A stretch of DNA of 56,416 nt from Dehalococcoidia bacterium (GCA_020845735.1 JADLFF010000107.1:1-56416); one strand, 5' to 3'; numbered from the stretch's first letter, positions 35,268 to 44,222 are shown. A program made the numbers and translations. The notes: generated by a model from the sequence alone, not told the origin.

Positions 35268-36908
35268 TTACCTCGGAGGCTGGGCCAGCTGCCAGCGATC
35301 GAGTCCGCGGAAGCGGCTGGCGGCGTCGAATTGGAGGCCCGTGTCGAGCCCACGGAGACCGATGGGGTGCACGTACTCGCGGACGGGGTAGTGGAGGATG
35401 ACCGAGGGCGCCTCGGCGGCGAATCGCACCTCGAACTGCCGGTACAGCTCCGCGCGCTCGACCTGGTCGAGGGTTGCCCGGGCGCGCTCGAGCAGTGCGT
35501 CGGTGGTCGGGTCATGGAGACCGGCGAAGTTTCGGCCGCCGCCCGTGATCTGCGAGGTGTGCCAGGCACCGTAGGGATCGGGGTCGGGGCCGGCGTCCCA
35601 GCCGAAGATTGCGAGCTGGAACTCACGAGGCTGGAGGCGCTGCTGCACGAACTGCTGTCCGGGCACCGTCGTGACGTCGACCTCGACGCCCGCGGCGCGC
35701 AGCTGGTTCGCCACCGCCTCGGCGAGGCGTGCGCGCGTGGCCTCGGCGTTGGTCTGGAGGGTGAGCGAGAGCCGCTCCCCGTTGCGCTCGCGGATCCCGC
35801 CCTGTCCGCGCAGCCAGCCGGCACTGGCGAAGAGCTCATCGATGCCCGCGCTGCCGCTGGTGGACACCGTCGTGCGATTCGAGGCAGCCCACGAGCCGGG
35901 CACGATCGGCGACGCGCCCTCGGTGCCGCGTCCGCCGAAGACATCACCGAGGAGGGCCGCGCGGTCGATGGCCGCGGCGAGGGCCACGCGCGTGCGTGTC
36001 TCATCGAGGGGGGGCCGCTGGTTGTTGAAGTAGAGGACCGTGTAGCCGGCGAGCGGCAGCCGGGACGTGGCGAGGTCGGTGCGCGCCGAGGCAGCTCGAG
36101 ACGCTGAGCCCTCGAAGGTGGGGAGCACCGCGGCGCTCACCTCGCCCTGCTCGAGGGCCATGGCGAGCGCTGCCTCGTCTCGGTAGAAGCGGAGCTGGAG
36201 GGAGTGGATCGCGGGCGTGCCGCGGTGGAAGTTGGCGTTCGCCTCGAGGAGTGCGTGGGAGCGCGTGAGTTCGCGCAGCCGGTACGGTCCGGAGCCGACC
36301 GGGTGCTGGTTGAACTCGATGTCGGGCCAGTCCGCCGGCGCCACGTCGGCCAGGAGGTGACGAGGCAGGATCGGGAGGTCGACCGTGGTGAGGAACGTGG
36401 CCGTCGGAGCCTGGAGGGTGAACGCGACCGTGCGTTCATCGACCACCTCCGTGCCGATGCCGTTCCACTCCGCGGCCAGCGCGGGCAGGCCTCGGAAGCC
36501 CGGTTCCTGGACGCGGCCGACCGTGAAGGCGACGTCCTCGGCGGTGAGGGCGGCGCCGTCGTGCCAGAAGAGCGCCGAGCGCAGGCGGAACGTGTAGCGC
36601 AGCCCGTCGGGCGTCACGCTCCAGGACTCGGCGAGGTCGGGCTCGGGCGTACCGTCGCCGCGAGGGCGCGTCAGGCCGCTGAAGACCAGCGCCACGAGAT
36701 CGGCGTCCGGCGAGTCCGGCGTGGCGAGGAGCGGGTTGACCCGCTCGGGCTGCCCGAGCACCCCCTCGATGTACGCCCGACCGGTGTCAGCGTTGGGGGC
36801 GCGACCGTAGAGGAACCAGCCACTGGCCACGGAGGTGGTCGCGACGAGCAGCCACGCGAGGGCGAAGAGCCTGCGAGCGGCGGCGGGTGAGGGGTGACGC
36901 AAGCGCAT
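35268..36908 (-). CDS. ABC importer substrate-binding protein, peptide family 5
   Basis: 546 aa DppA/OppA-type binding protein. An N-terminal hydrophobic segment (LFALAWLLVATTSVASGWFL) without lipobox Cys acts as signal anchor. Family features include VNPLLATPDSPDADLVALVF, LAESWSVTPDGLRYTFRLR near 93, GSGPYRLRE near 178, and IFGWDAGPDPDPYGAWHTSQ near 438. It starts 21 bp after secG and no permease or ATPase is near. The binding protein at 3614-5269 shares the fold but is clearly divergent. Confidence 0.93.
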   Translation of the reverse strand: MRLRHPSPAAARRLFALAWLLVATTSVASGWFLYGRAPNADTGRAYIEGVLGQPERVNPLLATPDSPDADLVALVFSGLTRPRGDGTPEPDLAESWSVTPDGLRYTFRLRSALFWHDGAALTAEDVAFTVGRVQEPGFRGLPALAAEWNGIGTEVVDERTVAFTLQAPTATFLTTVDLPILPRHLLADVAPADWPDIEFNQHPVGSGPYRLRELTRSHALLEANANFHRGTPAIHSLQLRFYRDEAALAMALEQGEVSAAVLPTFEGSASRAASARTDLATSRLPLAGYTVLYFNNQRPPLDETRTRVALAAAIDRAALLGDVFGGRGTEGASPIVPGSWAASNRTTVSTSGSAGIDELFASAGWLRGQGGIRERNGERLSLTLQTNAEATRARLAEAVANQLRAAGVEVDVTTVPGQQFVQQRLQPREFQLAIFGWDAGPDPDPYGAWHTSQITGGGRNFAGLHDPTTDALLERARATLDQVERAELYRQFEVRFAAEAPSVILHYPVREYVHPIGLRGLDTGLQFDAASRFRGLDRWQLAQPPR

Positions 36909-36929
36909 CCTGCGCCTGCCTCGATTCGG

Positions 36930-37154
36930 CTAACCCGCGGCCACGGCCCAGGCTGCGAGTGAGATGAAGACGGCCGAGAGCGCGATGGTGATGTTGTGCA
37001 GGGTGCGCTGGACTCCTCGCTTGGTGCGGAAGCCGGCGTCCTGCCCGCCGAGGGCGGCACCGAACCCGGTGCCCTTCGCCTGGAGGGCGACGACGAAGAT
37101 CAGCATGGTGGATACGAGGATGAGCGCGAGGCTCAGGAAGTCACGTAGTTGCAT
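36930..37154 (-). CDS. secG: Preprotein translocase subunit SecG
   Basis: 74 aa, two membrane helices (LSLALILVSTMLIFVVALQA and ITIALSAVFISLAAWAVA) joined by the typical Gly-rich loop GTGFGAALGGQDAGFRTKRG. SecG is the accessory subunit of SecYEG that helps the SecA-driven export. Located between rplY and a binding protein gene, all on the reverse strand with gaps of 66 and 21 bp. Confidence 0.95.
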   Translation of the reverse strand: MQLRDFLSLALILVSTMLIFVVALQAKGTGFGAALGGQDAGFRTKRGVQRTLHNITIALSAVFISLAAWAVAAG

Positions 37155-37220
37155 CGTGTTCCGAGGCTACGTCGAGCGGGCCCGGCGAGCAAGCGCGCGC
37201 ACCATCTCGATGGATGAGGG

Positions 37221-37877
37221 CTAGTCGGCGGGCTCGTCGCTGGACGCGTCCGCGCCCTCCTCGGCGGCCTCGGGCTCTTCGCCCTCGAGGATGTCGGCTT
37301 CAGCCTCGGGGCGGAGTCGCGTGCGACCGATGCGGGCGATCATCGTGTCGGGGTCGGTGAGCACGCGCACGGAGGCGGGGAGCTTCAGGCTGCCGACGGT
37401 GATGACGGACTCCGGGCGGCGGAGCGACTCGATGGAGACCTCGATGGACTCCGGGATGTCGGCAGGCAGTGCCTCGACCTGGATCGAATCGGCGCCCGTC
37501 AGGAGGATGCCCTGGTAGACGTGCACCGCGGGCGCCTCGCCGGTGAGGCGGATCGGGACCGCGCCCTGGATCGGGCGGGTGAGGTCGACCTGGTAGAAGT
37601 CGAGGTGGAGCACCTGCCGGTTCACGGGGTGGCGCTGGAAGGAGCGGACCACGACGGGCCGAGGGCTGCCTTCGCCCTCCACCTGGAGTTGCACGAGCGT
37701 GTCCGTGCCGTGCGCGACGAGGAGCTCGCGCGCGGTGCGCACGGGGAGCTGCACGGCGACCGACTCGAGGTGCCGCCCGAAGATGTTGGCGGGGAGCAAC
37801 CCTTCGCGGCGCAGTGTGGCGACGCGCTTCCCGACGACCGTGCGGGGTGCGACAGCGTACGTGTCCATATCGGCCAT
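37221..37877 (-). CDS. rplY: Ribosomal protein bL25, long Ctc/TL5 form
   Basis: 218 aa, the two-domain form: an N-terminal 5S rRNA-binding L25 domain (about 1-92; VGKRVATLRREGLLPANIFGRH) and a C-terminal TL5 beta domain (about 95-185; ALPADIPESIEVSIESL, VITVGSLKLPASV), ending in a Glu/Ala-rich acidic tail. ATG 37877 has GGAG 8 nt upstream; the longer open frame to 38186 is not L25-like. It leads the secG cluster. Confidence 0.94.
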   Translation of the reverse strand: MADMDTYAVAPRTVVGKRVATLRREGLLPANIFGRHLESVAVQLPVRTARELLVAHGTDTLVQLQVEGEGSPRPVVVRSFQRHPVNRQVLHLDFYQVDLTRPIQGAVPIRLTGEAPAVHVYQGILLTGADSIQVEALPADIPESIEVSIESLRRPESVITVGSLKLPASVRVLTDPDTMIARIGRTRLRPEAEADILEGEEPEAAEEGADASSDEPAD

Positions 37878-38059
37878 GGCAGGACTCCGAAGTTCCGGGG
37901 CGTGCATGCGCGACGACTGCCGGGGTAGCCCTCGGCCGGTGAAGGGCACGCGGATCCGTGGTCTGAGCACAGAGACTCGAGGGACGAGGGTACGGGGGCC
38001 CGAGGGCGGGGTCAACGGATTCGCCATGCCGACCACCGCCTCGAGGGACCGCGCGGCGA

Positions 38060-38098
38060 TTGACGGGAGTAGCGGGTGTCCGATATACACCAGATGGT
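38060..38098 (+). promoter_or_regulatory. Promoter and candidate ArsR operator of the VOC-SRPBCC operon
   Basis: TTGACG (38060-38065) and TATACA (38084-38089) are separated by 18 bp, a good sigma-70 promoter. An inverted repeat ACCA-GA-TGGT (38089-38098), followed by TAATTAA, overlaps the -10 and start site, where a dimeric ArsR repressor would block transcription. The AT-rich island is conspicuous in this GC-rich sequence. The operon encodes its own ArsR protein. Confidence 0.65.
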
Positions 38099-38133
38099 TA
38101 ATTAAAGACTCGGTGAAGTGAAAGGAGGGCAGA

Positions 38134-38604
38134 GTGCGCGTCACTCCATTCCTCTGGTTCGAGCGCGATGCCGAGGAAGCGGCCAACTACTACGTCAGCG
38201 TCCTCCCCGACTCCCGGATCACGAGCGTGTCCCGCTTCGGCGAGGGCGGCCCCGGCCCGGCGGGCTCGGCGATGACCGTCTCGTTCGAGCTCTGTGGGCA
38301 GCCGGTCACCGCGCTCAACGGCGGGCCCTCGCACCGCCTCAGCGAGGCGTTCTCGTTCCTCGTCAACTGCGAGTCACAGGCGGAGGTCGACCGACTCTGG
38401 GACGCCCTGCTGGCCGACGGCGGCACGCACAGTCAATGCGGCTGGCTGACGGATCGGTTCGGCCTGACGTGGCAGATCATCCCGGACCGGATGCTCGAGT
38501 TGATGGCCGATCCGGACGCGGAGCGAGCCGGCCGCGTCGTCCAGGCCATGCTCGGGATGGTGAAGATCGACGTGAGCGCCCTCGAGCGGGCGTACGCAGG
38601 CTGA
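38134..38604 (+). CDS. VOC family protein, PhnB/3-demethylubiquinone methyltransferase-like (first copy)
   Basis: 156 aa of the vicinal-oxygen-chelate superfamily. It begins VTPFLWFERDAEEAANYY, contains LNGGPSHRLSEAFSFLVNCE near 65, CGWLTDRFGLTWQIIP near 101, and ends VVQAMLGMVKIDVSALERAYAG. The family is often labelled 3-demethylubiquinone-9 3-methyltransferase-like, but it has no methyltransferase fold and the role is unknown. GTG start with a perfect AAAGGAGG 5 nt upstream. First gene of the ArsR operon; the next gene is a paralogue 13 bp away. Confidence 0.88.
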   Translation: MRVTPFLWFERDAEEAANYYVSVLPDSRITSVSRFGEGGPGPAGSAMTVSFELCGQPVTALNGGPSHRLSEAFSFLVNCESQAEVDRLWDALLADGGTHSQCGWLTDRFGLTWQIIPDRMLELMADPDAERAGRVVQAMLGMVKIDVSALERAYAG

Positions 38605-38617
38605 GAGGAGCGCGACG

Positions 38618-39100
38618 ATGATTCGACCGAACCTCTGGTTCGACAGCCAGGCCGAGGAGGCCGCGCAGTTCTACACCGGCATCTTCAGGAACTCGCGCAT
38701 CCTCGGGAGGACGCATTACAGCGAGGTCGGGCGGGAGTTCCACGGCAGGGAGCCGGGGAGCGTCATGACCGTCACGTTCGAGTTGAACGGGCAGCCCTTT
38801 CTCGCGCTGAACGGAGGGCCCGTGTTCACGTTCAGCGAGGCGATCTCCTTCGAGATCCCGTGCGAGGACCAGGCCGAGCTCGACCACTACTGGGACCGGC
38901 TCTCCGAGGGCGGCGACCCCGCGGCGCAGCAGTGCGGCTGGCTCAAGGACAGGTTCGGGGTCTCGTGGCAGGTCGTGCCTCGGCAGTGGGAGGCGATGCT
39001 CAATGACCCGGACCCCGAGAAGGTCGCGCGGGTCACAGCCGCGATGTTCTCGATGAAGAAGCTGGACGTCGCTGCCCTCGAGCGCGCGTTCAACGGCTAG
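38618..39100 (+). CDS. VOC family protein (second copy)
   Basis: 160 aa, clearly paralogous to the preceding gene: IRPNLWFDSQAEEAAQFYTG, LNGGPVFTFSEAISFEIPCE, CGWLKDRFGVSWQVVP and MKKLDVAALERAFNG align block by block. The pair probably arose by tandem duplication. It is 13 bp after copy one and 4 bp before the arsR-type gene. Confidence 0.88.
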   Translation: MIRPNLWFDSQAEEAAQFYTGIFRNSRILGRTHYSEVGREFHGREPGSVMTVTFELNGQPFLALNGGPVFTFSEAISFEIPCEDQAELDHYWDRLSEGGDPAAQQCGWLKDRFGVSWQVVPRQWEAMLNDPDPEKVARVTAAMFSMKKLDVAALERAFNG

Positions 39101-39104
39101 CGAG

Positions 39105-39569
39105 GTGGTCACGCGCACCGAACGAGGCGCGAGCCACCGCTCGGAGCGGCGGTCCGACCGCCTGAGCGGGACGTTCGCAGCCCTCGCCGATCCCACGCGG
39201 CGCGCGATGCTCGCGCGGCTTGCCGAGGGCGAGGCGACCGTCAGCGAGCTCGCGGCGCCGTTCGCGATGAGCCCGCCCGCGATCACGAAGCACCTCAAGG
39301 TGCTGGAGAAGGCCGGGCTCATCGAGCGCACGCGCCAGGCGCAGTGGCGGCCGTGCCGCCTGAAGCCGGAGCCCCTGCGCGAGGTCTCGGAGTGGCTGGA
39401 GCACTACCGGGCGCGCTGGGAGGAGAGCTTCAGCCGCCTCGACGCGTACCTCGTGGAGCTGCAGACGCAGCGCGAGGCACCAGAGGCACACGGGACACCG
39501 GAGACACACGACATGCCAGAGACGCGCACGCCGGGAGCACGAGGAGATACCGATGACATCGACGGGTAG
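39105..39569 (+). CDS. ArsR family transcriptional regulator
   Basis: 154 aa. A winged-helix ArsR domain spans about 18-105: FAALADPTRRAMLARLAEGEATVSEL, then the recognition helix MSPPAITKHLKVLEKAGLIER. No metal-binding ELCVCDL motif is present, so it belongs to the metal-independent ArsR group linked with SRPBCC (AHSA1) genes. The C-terminal tail (about 125-154) is low complexity and is encoded by 9-nt microrepeats. GTG start. It overlaps the next gene by 17 nt and probably represses its own operon. Confidence 0.92.
   Translation: MVTRTERGASHRSERRSDRLSGTFAALADPTRRAMLARLAEGEATVSELAAPFAMSPPAITKHLKVLEKAGLIERTRQAQWRPCRLKPEPLREVSEWLEHYRARWEESFSRLDAYLVELQTQREAPEAHGTPETHDMPETRTPGARGDTDDIDG
39479..39523 (+). 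repeat. 9-nt microrepeats inside the arsR-type gene
   Basis: ACCAGAGGC, ACACGGGAC, ACCGGAGAC, ACACGACAT and GCCAGAGAC are five contiguous imperfect units, encoding the xPE-rich tail of the regulator. Their reverse complement (such as GTCTCTGGC) resembles the units at 33771-33806. Confidence 0.55.
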
Positions 39570-40071
39570 CGGGCGGCTGGAAGTGACGCTGCCGTCAGAC
39601 CTCGAGATCCGCATGACGCGGGTCTTCGATGCGCCGCGGGCGCTGGTCTTCGAGGTGTTCACGCGGCCCGAGCACGTGGCTCGCTGGTGGGGCTGGCGCA
39701 CCTCGGAGCCCGTGGTGTTCGAGGCGGATGTGCGGCCGGGTGGCGCGTGGCGCTACGTCGCGCGCGACGCCTACGAGGGGGAGATGGTGGAGGTCGGCTT
39801 CCACGGTGAGTACCTCGAAGTCGAGGCGCCCGCGCGCGTCGTCTACACGGAGATCTTCGAGGGCCTCGAGGGGAACGAGTTCCCGGGCGATCCGGGCCTC
39901 AACACCGTCACCTTCGAGGAGCACGACGGGCGCACGACGGTCGTCAGTACGTCGCGCTACCCCTCGAAGGAGGTGCGCGACCTCGTGATCGAGAGCGGCA
40001 TGGAGACCGGCGCTGCCGAGAGCTACGACCGCCTCGAGGAGCTGGCGATCGCCCTCGCGGCCGCGCGCTGA
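39553..40071 (+). CDS. SRPBCC/AHSA1 domain protein (first copy)
   Basis: 172 aa, START/Bet v1-like fold with a hydrophobic ligand pocket. Family features are MTRVFDAPRALVFEVFTRPEHVARWWG near 20, VRPGGAWRYVARDAYEGEMV near 61, and GMETGAAESYDRLEELA at the end. These are called activator of HSP90 ATPase homologue 1-like, yet bacterial ones next to ArsR genes have no proven chaperone link. ATG lies inside the arsR-type gene. Confidence 0.9.
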   Translation: MTSTGSGRLEVTLPSDLEIRMTRVFDAPRALVFEVFTRPEHVARWWGWRTSEPVVFEADVRPGGAWRYVARDAYEGEMVEVGFHGEYLEVEAPARVVYTEIFEGLEGNEFPGDPGLNTVTFEEHDGRTTVVSTSRYPSKEVRDLVIESGMETGAAESYDRLEELAIALAAAR

Positions 40072-40108
40072 CGACTCCGGGGGCCGGTGCATCGAGGAGG
40101 ACCTCACG

Positions 40109-40609
40109 ATGACGACGACCAACAGCGCGGGCCTCGGGCCTGCGACCGTGACGCTGATCGGGGACCGCGAGCTCGTGATCGAGCGGACGTTCAACGCGCC
40201 TCGGGCGCTGGTGTTCGAGGCCGTCACGCAGCCCGTGCACGTGCGTCGGTGGTACGGCCTGCGTGACCACGAGCTGGTCACGTGCGACATCGACCTGCGT
40301 GTCGGCGGACGGTGGCGCTACGTGCTGCGTGACGCCGCGGGCCAGGAGTTCGCGTTCTCCGGGGAGTACCGCGAGATCGTGTCGCCCGAGCGCGTGGTCC
40401 AGACCGAGGGCTTCGAGGGGATGCCGGGCACCGACTACCTCGCGACGATGACCCTGGCCGAGGTGGATGGGCGGACGACCCTGCGCACCCACCTCGTGTA
40501 CCAGCTTCCCGAGCACCGCACCGGCCACATCGAGTCTGGCATGGAGTGGGGCCTGAACCAGACGTTCGACCGCCTCGAGGAGCTGCTGGGCCACCTCGGG
40601 CGCGCGTAG
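40109..40609 (+). CDS. SRPBCC/AHSA1 domain protein (second copy)
   Basis: 166 aa, paralogue of the preceding protein: IERTFNAPRALVFEAVTQPVHVRRWYG, LRVGGRWRYVLRDAAGQEFAF and GMEWGLNQTFDRLEELLGHL align with it. GAGGAGG stands before ATG 40109 (40095-40101). It ends the ArsR operon; the next gene is a different system with its own promoter. Confidence 0.9.
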   Translation: MTTTNSAGLGPATVTLIGDRELVIERTFNAPRALVFEAVTQPVHVRRWYGLRDHELVTCDIDLRVGGRWRYVLRDAAGQEFAFSGEYREIVSPERVVQTEGFEGMPGTDYLATMTLAEVDGRTTLRTHLVYQLPEHRTGHIESGMEWGLNQTFDRLEELLGHLGRA

Positions 40610-40626
40610 GCCACGAGGCAACCCGC

Positions 40627-40632
40627 TACCCT
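40627..40632 (+). promoter_or_regulatory. -10 box of a leaderless hyuA transcript
   Basis: TACCCT fits TAnnnT and is 6 nt before the ATG at 40639; no ribosome-binding site lies between, so the message would be leaderless. It lies only 17 bp after the previous stop codon. Confidence 0.45.
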
Positions 40633-40638
40633 CCGCGG

Positions 40639-42630
40639 ATGGCAGCCATCCTCGGCGTTGACGTGGGGGGGACGTTCACGGACTTTCTCCTCCGGGACGG
40701 CGCGACCCTGCGCCTGCACAAGCGGCTGTCGACGCCGGACGACCCGTCGCGCGCCATCCTCGAGGGCATCGACGAGCTGCTCGGCGCGGACGCGGGACGC
40801 GTCGAGCTGGTGGTGCACGGATCGACCGTCGCCACCAACGCTGTCCTCGAGCGGCGAGGCGCGCGCACCGCGCTCGTGGTGACCGAGGGCGTGCGCGACC
40901 TTCTCGTGATCGGGCGGCAGACACGGGCGGACATCTACGACCTCGAGCCCGTGACCCCCGAACCCCTCGTGGAGCCGGGGCTGACGTTCGAGCTGCACGG
41001 CCGGCTGCGGCCGGACGGGAGCGTCGAGGTGGCGCCCGACCACTCGGAGGTGCGGGCGCTCGTGCAGCGCGCCGAGGCGGCTGGCGCCGAATCCCTGGCC
41101 GTCTCGCTCCTCTACGCCTACGCGAACCCCGCCTTCGAGGACCTGTTCGACCAGGTGGCCACGCGGAGCGACCTGTTCGTGTCGCTGGGGTCGCGCGTCT
41201 CGCCGGAGTACCGCGAGGTGGAGCGCGCCTCGACGGCCGTGCTCAACGCCTACGTCGGGCCCGTCATGTCGAGCTACCTCGGACGGCTGGAGGACGGCCT
41301 CCGCGAGCGGGGTATCGCGCAGCTGCGCGTCGTGCGGTCGGACGGCGGTGCGGCCGAGGTGCGGCACGCAGCTGCGCTTCCCGTCGCGACGCTGCTCTCC
41401 GGGCCCTCCGCCGGTGTGGCCGGCGCCTTCGAGGTGGCGCGGCGGGCCGGCTTCGAGCGCATCGTCACCTTCGACATGGGCGGCACCTCGACGGATGTGG
41501 CGCTGTGCGACGGCGGCGTCCCGACGCGTGCGCAGCTGGTCATCGATGGCCTGACCGCGCGCGCGCCGGTCGTCGATGTGCACACCGTGGGGGCGGGAGG
41601 TGGCTCGATTGCGCGCATCGACTCGGGGGGCGCGCTGCGCGTGGGCCCCCGGTCGGCGGGCGCGGAGCCGGGGCCGGCCGCGTACGGGAAGGGCCGCGAG
41701 TTCACCGTCACCGACGCCCACGTGATCCTCGGGAGGCTGGGGGGCGCCGGGCTCCTCGGGGGTGCGCTGCGCCTCGACGAGCGGCGCGCGAGGCAGGCCG
41801 CGTCCGCCCTCGTGCACGCGTTTGGTGGCGACGCGCAACGGGCCGCGCAGGCCGTGCTCGATGTGGCGAACGCGAGCATGGAGCGCGCGCTGCGCGTGGT
41901 CTCCGTCGAACGGGGCTTCGACCCGCGGGAGTTCACGCTCGTCGCGTTCGGCGGGGCGGGCCCGCTGCACGCCTGCGCGCTCGCCGAGGCGCTCGAGATC
42001 CCGAGCGTGCTCGTGCCACGGTGGCCGGGCGTGCTCTGTGCCGTGGGGGCCGCTGGCGCCGACCTCACCTCGACGCGCACACGGTCCGTGCTCCGTCCGA
42101 TCGACGGCGAGCCCGCTGACATCGAGGCCGCGATCGCGGCCGCCGAAGGGCTCGCGCGGGGAGACCTCGAGGGTGCGACCGGTGACACGGAAGTGGTGCG
42201 GGCGCTGGACCTGCGGTACGCCGGGCAGTCGTACGAGCTGACGATTCCCCTCGAGGAAGGCCCCGCGGGCGTCCTCGAGCGTGCGCGCGCGGCGTTCGAT
42301 GCCCAGCACATGGCGCGCTTCTCGCACGCTGAGCCGGGCGCGCCCGTCGAGGTGGTGAACGCGCGCGTCACGGCGCGCGTGCGCGGCGGTCGCGAGGAGG
42401 GGGAGCGGGCGCCCTCGGGGAGCGGCGCGGTCCCCGCGACGGAGACCCGCGTGTGGATCGAGGGAGGCTGGCGCGAGGTGCCCGTGTTCGCGCGGGACAC
42501 CCTCGGCGCCGGTGACCGCATCGAGGGGCCCGCGGTGGTGACCCAGCTCGACAGCACCACGCTGATCGCGCCCGGCTGGCGCGGCGACGTCGATGCGTGG
42601 GGCAACCTCGTGCTGGCGCGCGCGCGATGA
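40639..42630 (+). CDS. Hydantoinase/oxoprolinase family protein, subunit A
   Basis: 663 aa ATP-grasp-independent, actin/ASKHA-fold subunit of the N-methylhydantoinase, 5-oxoprolinase and acetone carboxylase group, which uses ATP to open lactam rings or activate ketones. Nucleotide-binding segments: ILGVDVGGTFTDFLL at residue 4, VVHGSTVATNAVLERRGAR near 57, TFDMGGTSTDVALC near 277 and VGAGGGSIARID near 316. The C-terminal part (LVAFGGAGPLHACALAEAL near 435; DSTTLIAPGW) is typical. Subunit B follows with an ATGA overlap. The substrate cannot be told from sequence. Confidence 0.92.
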   Translation: MAAILGVDVGGTFTDFLLRDGATLRLHKRLSTPDDPSRAILEGIDELLGADAGRVELVVHGSTVATNAVLERRGARTALVVTEGVRDLLVIGRQTRADIYDLEPVTPEPLVEPGLTFELHGRLRPDGSVEVAPDHSEVRALVQRAEAAGAESLAVSLLYAYANPAFEDLFDQVATRSDLFVSLGSRVSPEYREVERASTAVLNAYVGPVMSSYLGRLEDGLRERGIAQLRVVRSDGGAAEVRHAAALPVATLLSGPSAGVAGAFEVARRAGFERIVTFDMGGTSTDVALCDGGVPTRAQLVIDGLTARAPVVDVHTVGAGGGSIARIDSGGALRVGPRSAGAEPGPAAYGKGREFTVTDAHVILGRLGGAGLLGGALRLDERRARQAASALVHAFGGDAQRAAQAVLDVANASMERALRVVSVERGFDPREFTLVAFGGAGPLHACALAEALEIPSVLVPRWPGVLCAVGAAGADLTSTRTRSVLRPIDGEPADIEAAIAAAEGLARGDLEGATGDTEVVRALDLRYAGQSYELTIPLEEGPAGVLERARAAFDAQHMARFSHAEPGAPVEVVNARVTARVRGGREEGERAPSGSGAVPATETRVWIEGGWREVPVFARDTLGAGDRIEGPAVVTQLDSTTLIAPGWRGDVDAWGNLVLARAR

Positions 42631-44222
42631 ACGGCCCGAGCGACCTCAGCCCGGCGGACCTCACCCCGGCGGACCTGGCGGTCGCGCAGGCCGTGCTTGC
42701 CTCGGTGGCCGAGGAGATGGGCGAGGCGCTGGGGCGCACTGCGTACTCCCCGAACATCAAGGAGCGGCGGGACTTCTCGTGCGCCGTGTTTGACGCGAGC
42801 GGGCAGATGGTGAGCCAGGCCGCGCACATCCCGGTGCACCTCGGGGCGATGCCGACCGCCGTGCGCGCGGTGATGGCGCTGGCGCCCTTCGCGCCCGGCG
42901 ACGTGCTCGCCGTGAACGACCCCTACCTCGGGGGCACGCACCTGCCCGACGTGACCACCGTTGCGCCCGTGTTCGCGTCGGCGGATCCGGAGCCGATCGG
43001 GTTCGTGGCCACAAGGGCGCACCACGCCGACATCGGTGGCATCGCCCCCGGATCGATGCCGATCGCGCGCGAGCTGCTGCAGGAGGGCCTCGTCATCCCC
43101 CCGATCCGCCTCGTGCGTGCGGGTGCCCTCGAGGAGTCCGCGCTGGCGCTGATCGTCCGCAACTCGCGGGCGCCCGAGGAGCGGCGCGGCGACTTCCGTG
43201 CGCAACTCGCCGCGACCTCGCTGGGTGCGAGCCGCCTGGAGGCGGTCGCGACGCGCTTCGGTGTGGAGGGGCTGCGCGCCCGCTTCGAGGCGCTGCTCGC
43301 GCACGGCGAGCGCGTGATCCGCGCCGTCATTGCAGGCATTCCCGACGGCCGCTACGAGTTCGCCGACCGCCTCGAGGTGGGGCCGGGCGGCCTCGTGATC
43401 CGGCTCGCCCTCGAGATTGCGGGCGAGGAGGCGCATTTCGACTTCACGGGGACGGACGCGGAGACCGAGGAGGCCTCGGTGAACGCCGTCGCGGCCGTCA
43501 CGAGGTCGGCCTGCTACTACGTCGTGCGTTGCCTCGCGGGCCCCGATGCGCCCTCGAACGAGGGTTGTTACCGCCCGATTCGCTTCACGCTGCCAGAGCG
43601 AACCGTCGTCAACGCCGGGCCGCCTCGAGCGGTGTCGGCGGGCAACGTCGAGACCTCCCAGCGCATCACCGATGTCGCGCTCGGCGCCCTCGCGCAGGCG
43701 TTGCCGGCGCGCATCCCCGCCGCCTCCAGCGGCACGATGAACAACCTCACGATTGGTGGGTACGACCGCGCGCGAGGCCGCGCGTACGCCTACTACGAGA
43801 CCATCGCGGGAGGGGCGGGCGGCGGCCCGCAGCGCGAGGGGCGCTCGGGGGTGCACACGCACATGACGAACACCATGAACACCCCGCTCGAGGCGTTACC
43901 CCTCGCGTACCCGTTCACCGTCGAGCGGTACGAGCTGCGGCCCGGCACGGGCGGCGCGGGCGCGCATCGAGGTGGGGACGGCCTGGTCCGCGAGTACCGC
44001 TTCCACGACGAGGCCACGGTCACCATCGTGAGCGAGCGACGCGTGTTCGCACCGTGGGGTGTCGCGGGCGGCGAGCCGGGCGCCCTCGGGCGGAACACGC
44101 TCATCCGTGCCGACGGCACCACGAGCGACCTCGGGCCGCGCGCCGAGGTCCGCGTGGGGCCGGGCGACCGTGTGCGCATCGAGACGCCGGGTGGCGGCGG
44201 CTGGGGTCGAGAGGAGGGGTAG
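42627..44222 (+). CDS. Hydantoinase/oxoprolinase family protein, subunit B
   Basis: 531 aa partner subunit (HyuB/N-methylhydantoinase B). Family marks: AYSPNIKERRDFSCAVFD near 39, HIPVHLGAMPTAV near 72, NDPYLGGTHLPDVTTVAPVF near 97, HHADIGGIAPGSM near 132, and GGNVE-like SAGNVETSQRITDVALGAL near 342, ending with GDRVRIETPGGGGWG. ATG 42627 lies in the stop of subunit A, ensuring equal production. A small membrane protein gene begins right after the stop. Confidence 0.93.
   Translation: MNGPSDLSPADLTPADLAVAQAVLASVAEEMGEALGRTAYSPNIKERRDFSCAVFDASGQMVSQAAHIPVHLGAMPTAVRAVMALAPFAPGDVLAVNDPYLGGTHLPDVTTVAPVFASADPEPIGFVATRAHHADIGGIAPGSMPIARELLQEGLVIPPIRLVRAGALEESALALIVRNSRAPEERRGDFRAQLAATSLGASRLEAVATRFGVEGLRARFEALLAHGERVIRAVIAGIPDGRYEFADRLEVGPGGLVIRLALEIAGEEAHFDFTGTDAETEEASVNAVAAVTRSACYYVVRCLAGPDAPSNEGCYRPIRFTLPERTVVNAGPPRAVSAGNVETSQRITDVALGALAQALPARIPAASSGTMNNLTIGGYDRARGRAYAYYETIAGGAGGGPQREGRSGVHTHMTNTMNTPLEALPLAYPFTVERYELRPGTGGAGAHRGGDGLVREYRFHDEATVTIVSERRVFAPWGVAGGEPGALGRNTLIRADGTTSDLGPRAEVRVGPGDRVRIETPGGGGWGREEG

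Noticed and set aside
41274..43862. 862-codon reverse frame over the hydantoinase genes
   Set aside because: Shadow frame; both forward genes carry full family motifs and an ATGA overlap.
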